The notes under the pieces were generated by a model. That model did no database searches, was not told the DNA's origin, and saw only the letters and a list, made by a program, of their open reading frames with translations. Made by a program: the position numbers and the translations under genes. Below, in pieces: positions 51,353-58,324 of a stretch of 64,000 bases of DNA (the first letter of the stretch is position 1; each line of letters begins with the position of its first letter). The DNA comes from Nocardioides baekrokdamisoli (lineage in GTDB: Bacteria; Actinomycetota; Actinomycetes; Propionibacteriales; Nocardioidaceae). The stretch is taken from positions 1,426,001-1,490,000 of the forward strand of contig NZ_AP019307.1 in assembly GCF_003945325.1 (NCBI RefSeq). Direction: 5' to 3'.

Positions 51353-51843
51353 TGTTCGACGCGATCGTGCTCGTCGGCGGTCGGGCCACCCGATTCGGGG
51401 GCTTGGACAAGACCGCGATCGAGATCGATGGCGTACGCGTCGTCGACCGGGTCCTGGCCGGTGTCGCGGCGGCTGCTCGGGTGATCGTTGTGGGTCCCGA
51501 GGTGTCGGGCGGACCCGTTGCTGCCGTGGCCTCTGCGCTGGACTCGGTGACGTCGCCGATCGTCGTCACGCTCGCAGGCGACCAGCCGTGGATCGCGCCG
51601 GCGGTGCCGCTGTTGGTCGCCGCGGTGGCCGACTACGACGTAGCCGTACTCGTCGCCGACGATCGCCGGCACTATCTGGCGGCGGCCTGGCGTACGTCCT
51701 CGCTGCGCGCTGCAATCACCGAACTGGACTCCCCCGTCGACGCCGCCGTCCGGTCGCTCTTCGAGGGCCGATCGGTCGTGGACGTACCCGACACCGGCGG
51801 CTGGTCGCGCGACATCGACTCCCCGGCCGACCTACCGGAGTAG
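51352..51843 (+). CDS. mobA: MobA-like molybdenum cofactor guanylyltransferase / NTP transferase
   Basis: A 163-residue protein. IVLVGGRATRFGGLDKTAIEIDG is the nucleotide-binding G-G-x-[AS]-x-R-[FM]-G-x-x-K motif of the MobA family, and VTLAGDQPWIAPA is the second motif (D-x-P). DTGGWSRDIDSPADL near the C-terminus is also MobA-like. It would attach GMP to molybdopterin to make the bis-MGD needed by the nitrate reductase encoded 7 kb away. It is slightly short for the family. It ends at the start of the family A repeat array. Confidence 0.8.
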   Translation: MFDAIVLVGGRATRFGGLDKTAIEIDGVRVVDRVLAGVAAAARVIVVGPEVSGGPVAAVASALDSVTSPIVVTLAGDQPWIAPAVPLLVAAVADYDVAVLVADDRRHYLAAAWRTSSLRAAITELDSPVDAAVRSLFEGRSVVDVPDTGGWSRDIDSPADLPE

Positions 51844-51846
51844 CGC

Positions 51847-51982
51847 CGAAACCCGACATCCGTCAGTGCGAGACCCGGCGTTTGTCAGTCCGAGACCCGG
51901 CGTTTGTCAGGCCACGCATGGCACTTGTCGGGTCTCGACGTGGCAGATGTCGGGTCTCGGCTGTCATTCGTCGGGTCTCGAC
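51847..51982. repeat. Family A repeat array, three inverted plus three direct units
   Basis: Three units read in reverse (51847-51868, 51869-51890, 51891-51912; for example CGAGACCCGGCGTTTGTCAG) and three forward (cores TCGGGTCTCG starting at 51928, 51950 and 51971), around GGCCACGCATGGC. Spacing is 21-22 bases. The halves can form a long imperfect stem. The array spans the gap between convergent mobA and the CbiX-like gene and supplies the latter's stop codon. Confidence 0.85.
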
Positions 51983-52620
51983 CGGAAACGGTCGCAGATG
52001 AGATCGACGATGGTCGGGTGGGTACCGAGGACGTCGGACACGACGGCGGCGCCAGCCGTACGCGCCTCGTCGGCGAGCGTGCGCGAGAAGTGACCGGGCG
52101 CGAGGAGATAGACCGAGACCGCATCACCGGGGCGTACGACCTCGCCGATGTCCCCGGCGGCCATCGTCGCCATCCGACACTCACTCCCCCACAACGCACC
52201 AACCAACACGGCCGCCGCTCGCAGATCATCGGCGGCGGTCGGGTCCTGTGACCCGGCGGCAGCCAGGACGACCGGTTGACCGGGCGTCGCGCCGGCCTCG
52301 ATCAGACGGTCGACCTGCACCCTGGCCAGTGCGGTGGACGGACCCAAGGGGTCGGTGATGACAGCCGGTCCCCCGGCCGAGTCCAATGCAGCCGGAAGGT
52401 CGACGCGGGTGTGATAGCCGCGCGACAACAGCAGCGGCACCACCACGGTCGATTCGGTCGAAGCACCCAGTGCGTCGGCGAGCAACGGCTCCTGGAGTTC
52501 CACGTACGAGGTGACCGATTCGACGCCGAGTGCGAGACCGGCCAATCGGGTGAGTTCGATCGCGACCGCGTTGCCCTCACCGGAGCGAGTGCCGTGCGCC
52601 ACGGTGACCAGGCGCGTCAT
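51964..52620 (-). CDS. CbiX/SirB-like chelatase (sirohydrochlorin chelatase family)
   Basis: A 218-residue protein. TVAHGTRSGEGN at the N-terminus has the active-site His of CbiX-type chelatases, VVVPLLLSRGYHTRVDLP holds the second His region, and two half domains are visible (the second starts VVLAAAGSQDP). It probably inserts ferrous iron into sirohydrochlorin to make siroheme for NirB. The M. tuberculosis counterpart is Rv0259c. Its ATG overlaps the HemD-type gene stop. The last residues, RSRPDE, are encoded by a family A repeat unit. Confidence 0.87.
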   Translation of the reverse strand: MTRLVTVAHGTRSGEGNAVAIELTRLAGLALGVESVTSYVELQEPLLADALGASTESTVVVPLLLSRGYHTRVDLPAALDSAGGPAVITDPLGPSTALARVQVDRLIEAGATPGQPVVLAAAGSQDPTAADDLRAAAVLVGALWGSECRMATMAAGDIGEVVRPGDAVSVYLLAPGHFSRTLADEARTAGAAVVSDVLGTHPTIVDLICDRFRSRPDE

Positions 52621-53744
52621 CAGCCGGCGACGGCCAAGCGGTAGCCGCGCTTCACCACGGTCTGGATCGCCCGCGTACCCAGAGCGGCGCGGAGGCGCGC
52701 GACGGCCATCTCGACCGCGTGTTCGGATCCGGCGTTGCCCGACGGCAACATCGCCAGGAGCGCGCGCCGCGAGACTACGTTGCCGGGGTTCGCGATCAAC
52801 GCCTGGAGTACGGCCGCCGGCGCCGGCGAGAGCTTCACGACGGCACCGTCGAGCAGGACCTCGTCGCCGTGCAGCAACAGTTGATGCTCACCGACCAGTT
52901 CGATCGTGAGACCGGCACGGCGCGAGGGCAGCTCCGTCTCCAACAACGTGATCATCGGCAACAGGCGGGAGCGCTCGGGGAAGATCGTAGGCACACCCCA
53001 CATCTCGAAGGCTGCGGCCGTGACCGGTCCGACCGACGCCGCGACCACGTCGGCCTGGAAGGCTGCGATCACCTCGTCGCGACGCCCGACCGAGCCGGCC
53101 GCCTGCATGAAGGAGGCGACGGCTGGCGCCGAGGTGAAGGTCACTGCGTCGACAGTTCCGTCGGCCACCTGCTCGACCAGACCGAACATCGGCTCGGGGT
53201 CGATCGCCGGATCCACGCGGTAGACCGCGACGGAGACGACCTCAGCACCCATCCGACGCAACGCATGGCCGACCATCGACAGCGACTGGCCGTGCTCCTG
53301 CACCACGATCCGCTTCCCGGCGAGATCGCGCCCGCGCAGGTGCGCCATCACGTCGTCGAACTCCTCCGACTCCGGCGCCCACAGCTCCCGCAGCCCGCGA
53401 GCTCGCAACGCACCGACCGACTTCGGACCGCGGGCGAGGATCTCGGCGCCCTTGAGCCGCTCCAGCAGCGGGTCCAGCAGACCCCAGCCCTCCGCGGCGT
53501 CGAACCAGCCGCGCAGACCGATACCCGTGGTCACCAGGAAGACATCGACCGGTGAGCCGATGACCTCCTCGGTGGAGGCGCGCAGCGTGGCCGGGTCGAT
53601 CCGGTTCGGATCCAGCGACAGCGCCGGCGCGTACACCACCTCGGCACCGCGGCGCTCCAGGAGCGCGCCCTGTTCGTCGGCCTTCCGGGTGGCCGTCACG
53701 CCGATCCGAAAGCCCGCAAGCGGATGACCTTCGGACACATTCAC
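52620..53744 (-). CDS. Uroporphyrinogen-III synthase fused to OmpR-type winged helix
   Basis: A 374-residue protein. The first 265 residues form a HemD domain (FRIGVTATRKADEQGALLERRG; VFLVTTGIGLRGWFDAAEGW; VDAVTFTSAPAVASFMQAAG). The last 90 residues are a DNA-binding winged helix (VVKLSPAPAAVLQALIANPG; SEHAVEMAVARLRAALGTR). The same fusion is known as Rv0260c beside nitrite reductase genes. It may make uroporphyrinogen III for siroheme, regulate the nitrite operon, or both. ATGA overlaps connect it to nirD upstream and the chelatase downstream. Confidence 0.9.
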   Translation of the reverse strand: MNVSEGHPLAGFRIGVTATRKADEQGALLERRGAEVVYAPALSLDPNRIDPATLRASTEEVIGSPVDVFLVTTGIGLRGWFDAAEGWGLLDPLLERLKGAEILARGPKSVGALRARGLRELWAPESEEFDDVMAHLRGRDLAGKRIVVQEHGQSLSMVGHALRRMGAEVVSVAVYRVDPAIDPEPMFGLVEQVADGTVDAVTFTSAPAVASFMQAAGSVGRRDEVIAAFQADVVAASVGPVTAAAFEMWGVPTIFPERSRLLPMITLLETELPSRRAGLTIELVGEHQLLLHGDEVLLDGAVVKLSPAPAAVLQALIANPGNVVSRRALLAMLPSGNAGSEHAVEMAVARLRAALGTRAIQTVVKRGYRLAVAG

Positions 53745-54112
53745 TCCTCGACGACGGCCTTGACCGAACCCACGTACACGACACCTTCGCGCACCACGAC
53801 CTCGTACGCCGCGATCGACACCTCCGGCTTGTCCAGGCAGATGCCGGTACGCAGGTCGAAGGCTTCCTTGTAGATCGGGCTGGCGACGAAGTCGACCGAC
53901 TCACCGTCGACCGTACGCGTCCCGACGATGCCTCGCGACAACACCGAGGCGTGCGAGAAGGGATCGTAGTTGGACAGCGCGAAGACATCGCCGGCGTACG
54001 TCCGGAAGACGGCCACCGCCTCACCGTGTACGAGCGCAGCCACGCCGGTCTCCACGTCGATGGCATCGACGGGACAGATCTCGATCATCTGCCGAGTCGG
54101 GTCGAGTGTCAT
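53741..54112 (-). CDS. nirD: Nitrite reductase small subunit
   Basis: A 123-residue Rieske-fold protein. IEICPVDAIDVETGVAALVHG and VAVFRTYAGDVFALSNYDPF match NirD; as usual for NirD, the Cys/His ligands of a true Rieske cluster are absent. SPIYKEAFDLRTGICLD is another family stretch. It partners NirB in reducing nitrite to ammonia with NAD(P)H. ATG at 54110-54112 overlaps the nirB stop; its own stop overlaps the next ATG. Confidence 0.94.
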   Translation of the reverse strand: MTLDPTRQMIEICPVDAIDVETGVAALVHGEAVAVFRTYAGDVFALSNYDPFSHASVLSRGIVGTRTVDGESVDFVASPIYKEAFDLRTGICLDKPEVSIAAYEVVVREGVVYVGSVKAVVEE

Positions 54113-56652
54113 CACAGCGACGCTCCGATCTGCGGCATGCCCAGTGACACTGGCCCGGCTGACTCCTCCGGCACGATCTGGCCGCGGGTCGTCCCGAACG
54201 AGATGTTCGGGTCCGGGGTCTCGGGTGCGTTCACGAACGACATGAACCGGCGCACCTTCTCCGGGTCCTCGATCGTCGCCTTCCACTCGTCGAAGTAGGA
54301 GTCGATGTGGGAAGCCATCGCGCGCTCGAGTTCCTCGGCAATGCCGAGGGAGTCCTCGATGACCACCTGACGCAGGTAGTCCATCCCGCCCTCGAGCGAG
54401 TCGAGCCAGGTCGAGGTGCGCTGGAGGCGATCGGCCGTACGGATGTAGAACATCAGGAACCGGTCGAGGTACTTCCGCAGGTCCTCATCCGACAGGTCCT
54501 CGGCGAGCAGCTGTGCGTGCGCCGGGATCGCGCCGCCGTTGCCGCCGACGTACAGGTTCCATCCATTGGTCGTGGCAATGATGCCGAAGTCCTTGCCGCG
54601 AGCCTCAGCACACTCACGGGCACAGCCCGAGACGCCGCCCTTGAGCTTGTGCGGGCTCCGCAGACCGCGATAGCGCAGCTCCAGTTCGATGGCCATCGCG
54701 ACCGAGTCCTGCTGGCCGTACCGGCACCACGTGGAGCCGACGCACGACTTCACCGTACGCAGGGACTTGCCGTACGCGTGGCCACTCTCGAAGCCCGCGT
54801 CGACCAGTCGCTTCCACACCGCCGGGAGCTGCTCCAGCCTGGCTCCGAACAGGTCGATCCGCTGGCCGCCGGTGATCTTGGTGTAGAGCCCGAAGTCCTT
54901 GGCGACCTCGCCGATCGCGATCAGACCCTCGGGTGTGATCTCGCCCCCCGCGATGCGCGGGACGACCGAGTAGGTGCCGTTCTTCTGCAGGTTGCCGAGG
55001 TACGCGTCGTTGGTGTCCTGCAGCTGACGGTTGCCCTGATCGAGTACGTGGCTGTTGAGCTGCGAGGCGAGGATCGAGGCGACCGCGGGCTTGCAGATGT
55101 CGCAGCCGCGTCCCTTGCCGTGGGCCTCGATGATCTCGTTGAAGCTCCGGTAGCCGTGCACCAGCACCACGTCGAAGAGCTCGGCCCGCGTCATCGGGAA
55201 GTGTTCGCACAGGCTCTTGTCGACGACGACACCCTGAGCGGCGAAGTGGTCCTCGATGATCTTCTTGACCTGCACCTTGCACGAGCCGCAGGTCGACCCG
55301 GCCTTGGTCTCCTTGGTGACGTCGGCCTGGGTGGTGCAGCCGTTGTCGGCGGCGCCCTTGATCTGGCCCTTCGTGACGTTGTTGCAGGAGCAGACGACGG
55401 CCTCGTCCGGGAGCTCCATCTTCGACAACCCACCTGAACCCGCCGGCAGGATCAGGTCCTCGGGGTTGTCCGGAAGTGGCAGGCCGCTGGCCACCATCGG
55501 GCGCAGGATTCCGTACGCGCTCGCGTCACCGACCAGGACGCCGCCGAGGAGTCGCTTGCCGTCCTCCGAGATGACGAGCTTCTTGTAGATGCCGGCGACC
55601 GCGTCGGAGTAGACCAGCTCGAGCGATCCCGGGGTCTCAGCGTGCGCGTCGCCGAAGGAGGCGACATCCACGCCTAGCAGCTTGAGCTTGGTGGACATGT
55701 CGGCACCCTCGAAGGTGCCCTCGCCACCCAACATCGAGTCGACCACGACCTCGGCCATCTGGTAGCCAGGCGCCACCAAGCCGTACATCTTCCCGTTGGG
55801 AGCCGCGCACTCGCCGATGGCCCAGATGTGCTCCTCGGACGTACGGCAGTGCTCATCGACCAGGATGCCGCCGCGCTCCGCGATCTCCAGGTCGGCCGCG
55901 CGGCCGAGGGCGTCCTGCGGCCGGATGCCAGCCGAGAACACCACGATGTCGGCGTTGAGCGTCGCGCGATCCTTCAGGGCTAGACCGCTGACCTTGCCCT
56001 TGGTGCCGAGGATCGCCTCGGTCATCGCACCGGTGTGGACGGTGAGGCCGAGGTTCTCGATCTCACGGCTCAGGGTCTTGCCGGCGCCGGAGTCGATCTG
56101 GACGGCCATCAGGCGGGGAGCGAGCTCCACGACGTGCGTCTCGAGCCCGAGCTGTTTGACGGCGTTGGCCGCCTCCAGGCCGAGGAGTCCGCCGCCGATG
56201 ACGACACCGGTCTTCGCCTTCTTCGCGGCCTTCTTGATCGCGATGAGGTCCTCGATAGTCCGGTAGACGAAGACGTTCTCGAGGTCCTTGCCGGCCACTG
56301 GCGGCACGAACGGGTACGCACCGGTGGCGAGGACGAGCTCGTCGTACTCGACCTGGCGGCCGTCCTCCAGCGTGATGATGCGGGCGCGGGGCGAGACGGC
56401 GACGGCCTTCGCGTTGAGTTCGAGGCTGACCCGCGGATCCGCGTACTTGCCACTCGGCAGGAACGAGAGCGCCTTGTCGCCGACCTCGTAGTAGGAGGTG
56501 AGTGCGACACGGTCGTACGCCGCCCGCGGCTCCTCGCCCAGGATGACGATGTCGTACGTCTCGGTCAGGCCACGTTCGATGGCGGCCTCGACGAATCGGT
56601 GCCCGACCATGCCGTGCCCGATGACGACGATCCTCTTGCGGTAGCTACTCAT
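54112..56652 (-). CDS. nirB: Assimilatory nitrite reductase large subunit
   Basis: An 846-residue flavoprotein reducing nitrite to ammonium with six electrons. The order is a FAD/NAD-binding pyridine nucleotide-disulfide oxidoreductase domain (start VVIGHGMVGHRFVEAA), a BFD-like [2Fe-2S] domain with Cys421, Cys423, Cys455 and Cys458, then two ferredoxin/siroheme halves. The [4Fe-4S]-siroheme ligands are Cys637, Cys643, Cys677 and Cys681 (C-x5-C...C-x3-C, in CVGSTWC and GCARECAEA). Length is normal. Both ends overlap neighbouring genes by four bases. Confidence 0.97.
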   Translation of the reverse strand: MSSYRKRIVVIGHGMVGHRFVEAAIERGLTETYDIVILGEEPRAAYDRVALTSYYEVGDKALSFLPSGKYADPRVSLELNAKAVAVSPRARIITLEDGRQVEYDELVLATGAYPFVPPVAGKDLENVFVYRTIEDLIAIKKAAKKAKTGVVIGGGLLGLEAANAVKQLGLETHVVELAPRLMAVQIDSGAGKTLSREIENLGLTVHTGAMTEAILGTKGKVSGLALKDRATLNADIVVFSAGIRPQDALGRAADLEIAERGGILVDEHCRTSEEHIWAIGECAAPNGKMYGLVAPGYQMAEVVVDSMLGGEGTFEGADMSTKLKLLGVDVASFGDAHAETPGSLELVYSDAVAGIYKKLVISEDGKRLLGGVLVGDASAYGILRPMVASGLPLPDNPEDLILPAGSGGLSKMELPDEAVVCSCNNVTKGQIKGAADNGCTTQADVTKETKAGSTCGSCKVQVKKIIEDHFAAQGVVVDKSLCEHFPMTRAELFDVVLVHGYRSFNEIIEAHGKGRGCDICKPAVASILASQLNSHVLDQGNRQLQDTNDAYLGNLQKNGTYSVVPRIAGGEITPEGLIAIGEVAKDFGLYTKITGGQRIDLFGARLEQLPAVWKRLVDAGFESGHAYGKSLRTVKSCVGSTWCRYGQQDSVAMAIELELRYRGLRSPHKLKGGVSGCARECAEARGKDFGIIATTNGWNLYVGGNGGAIPAHAQLLAEDLSDEDLRKYLDRFLMFYIRTADRLQRTSTWLDSLEGGMDYLRQVVIEDSLGIAEELERAMASHIDSYFDEWKATIEDPEKVRRFMSFVNAPETPDPNISFGTTRGQIVPEESAGPVSLGMPQIGASL

Positions 56653-58079
56653 GCGACCGTCTCCTTCATTCCGAGATTCGTGGTGGTGATGAGCTGTTCA
56701 CACACGGAGCGGCAACCGCCGCAACCAGTGGTCGCTCGGGTGGTGGTGCGTACGTCCTCCATCGAGGAGCAGGCGCGGATCCGGCCGGCGGTGACGCCTG
56801 CGCAGGCGCAGACCTCGGCGTCGTCCGGGAGGTTGATCGTGGCGCTGGCTGCCGACCGCGGCGGCAGCAGGAGCTGGCCGGGCTCGCCCGAGCTCAGCCG
56901 GGTGCACTTGTCGAAGTGCTGGGTGATCTGGCCGACGCGACTCAGATCGCCGACGAGCGTCGCAGCGACGATGACACCGTCCTTGACGACCAACTTCTTG
57001 TGGACGCCGGTAACCGGGTTGGAGACCTGGACGATCTCCCCCTCGGCGTGCTCCGGGTCGCCCAGCACGGCGACGTCGAGGTCAGTCGCGCGCAACCGGG
57101 CGACGACCCGGTGCCCGTCGTACTCGACCGCTTCGCCAGCCAGGCCCGCGGCGAGGACGGCTGCCTGCTCCCAGGCCGGGCTGACGTGGCCGGCGGTACG
57201 CCCGTCGTGCTCGACGCAGTCGCCGATGGCGTAGATGTGCTCGTCGCTGGTGCGGAGCTGGTCGTCCACGATGACCCCGCGACGGGTGTCGAGCGATGCG
57301 CGGCGGGCGAGGTTGATGCTGGGGCGGCCACCGGCAGTGAGGATGACGAGGTCGGTGCTGAGCACCACCCCGTTGTCGAGGACCAGACCCGTCTCCGCCA
57401 TCTTGACCGCACGCGTCTCGGTGTAGACCGCCGTGCCGAGTTTGGTGAGGCTGCGCTCGAGCACCTTGCCTGCGGCAGTGTCGACCTGGCTCCGGAGCAG
57501 GTGATCGCCACCCTCGACGACCTCGACACTCAGGCCCCGGATGCTCAGCGCCCGCGCCACCTGGAGGCCGAGCAGACCGCCGCCGACCACGACCGCGCTG
57601 GCCGCCCCCGGGAGGGCGGCCAGGAGGCCCTCGCAGTCAGCCAGCGTCCGGAACGAGTGCACCTTCTCGTGCAACTGACCATCGACCTGGACGAGACCGC
57701 GGATCGGGGGAAGGCTGGGAATGCTGCCGGTCGCCAGCACGAGCCGGTCGTACGCCACCTCTGAGCGGTCGGCGAGTTCGAGGACCCGGCGTTCACGGTG
57801 GATGTCGACGACGCGCGTGCCCAGACGCAACTCGACGCCGCGGTGCTCGAACCACTCCTGCTCGGCCATCGTGATGGCGCCGCGACGGTGCGTACCTTCG
57901 AGGACCGCGCTCAGCAGGATCCGGTTGTACGGGGCGTACGGCTCCTCGCCGATCACGGTGATGCCGGTGACGCCCCGCGCCAGGAGCTCCTCGACCAGGC
58001 GTACGGCGCCCATGCCGCAGCCGACGATCACGGTGCGCACAGGGGTGCCCGTGCGCTCGCGAAGGTCGGAGATGGTCAT
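56649..58079 (-). CDS. FAD-dependent oxidoreductase with BFD-like [2Fe-2S] domain (NirB N-terminal-like)
   Basis: A 476-residue protein resembling the first half of NirB: FAD-binding VIVGCGMGAVRLVEELL, NAD-binding VVVGGGLLGLQVARAL, and a C-terminal BFD domain with VCACAGVTAGRIRACSS and TGCGGCRSVC (C-x-C...C-x2-C). It lacks the siroheme half. Such proteins are encoded with assimilatory nitrate reductases and may pass electrons from NAD(P)H to NasA or NirB. It is the first gene of the leftward nitrite operon; its stop overlaps the nirB ATG. The promoter must lie in the repeat-bearing gap upstream. Confidence 0.9.
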   Translation of the reverse strand: MTISDLRERTGTPVRTVIVGCGMGAVRLVEELLARGVTGITVIGEEPYAPYNRILLSAVLEGTHRRGAITMAEQEWFEHRGVELRLGTRVVDIHRERRVLELADRSEVAYDRLVLATGSIPSLPPIRGLVQVDGQLHEKVHSFRTLADCEGLLAALPGAASAVVVGGGLLGLQVARALSIRGLSVEVVEGGDHLLRSQVDTAAGKVLERSLTKLGTAVYTETRAVKMAETGLVLDNGVVLSTDLVILTAGGRPSINLARRASLDTRRGVIVDDQLRTSDEHIYAIGDCVEHDGRTAGHVSPAWEQAAVLAAGLAGEAVEYDGHRVVARLRATDLDVAVLGDPEHAEGEIVQVSNPVTGVHKKLVVKDGVIVAATLVGDLSRVGQITQHFDKCTRLSSGEPGQLLLPPRSAASATINLPDDAEVCACAGVTAGRIRACSSMEDVRTTTRATTGCGGCRSVCEQLITTTNLGMKETVA

Positions 58080-58168
58080 GACTCGATGGTGTCCCGGCGG
58101 CGTAACGGCCTCCCGCGTCCGACGATCACCTCAGAGCAACGTTTTTCTCACAGCCTCACGGCGCGTCG

Positions 58169-58324
58169 CGAAAGGTGAGGTTTTCACGCTCGAGAGGTGA
58201 CGTTTTCCTCCTCGACAGGGGCTCGGACGGCGACATGAGGTGCATCACACGGGGCAGTCGCGGCATCTGCTCACCTCTCGGGCCGGAATTCCTCACCTCT
58301 CGGAGGTGAAAACCTCACCTTTCG
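58169..58324. repeat. Family B repeat array with perfect 19-bp inverted ends
   Basis: CGAAAGGTGAGGTTTTCAC (58169-58187) and its exact complement GTGAAAACCTCACCTTTCG (58306-58324) enclose three more copies: CGAGAGGTGACGTTTTC (58191) forward, and CTCACCTCTCG (58270) and CCTCACCTCTCG (58291) reversed. The right end encodes the last residues and TGA stop of nasA. The array occupies the gap between the nasA 3' end and the start of the nitrite operon. Confidence 0.85.

Noticed and set aside
51847..51982. Possible CRISPR array.
   Set aside because: Units abut with no spacers of independent sequence, orientation switches in the middle, and no cas genes are near.
58080..58168. A Cys-containing leader peptide before the nitrite operon, similar to the one at 13.5 kb.
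   Set aside because: The minus-strand frames here contain no Cys run and no conserved pattern.
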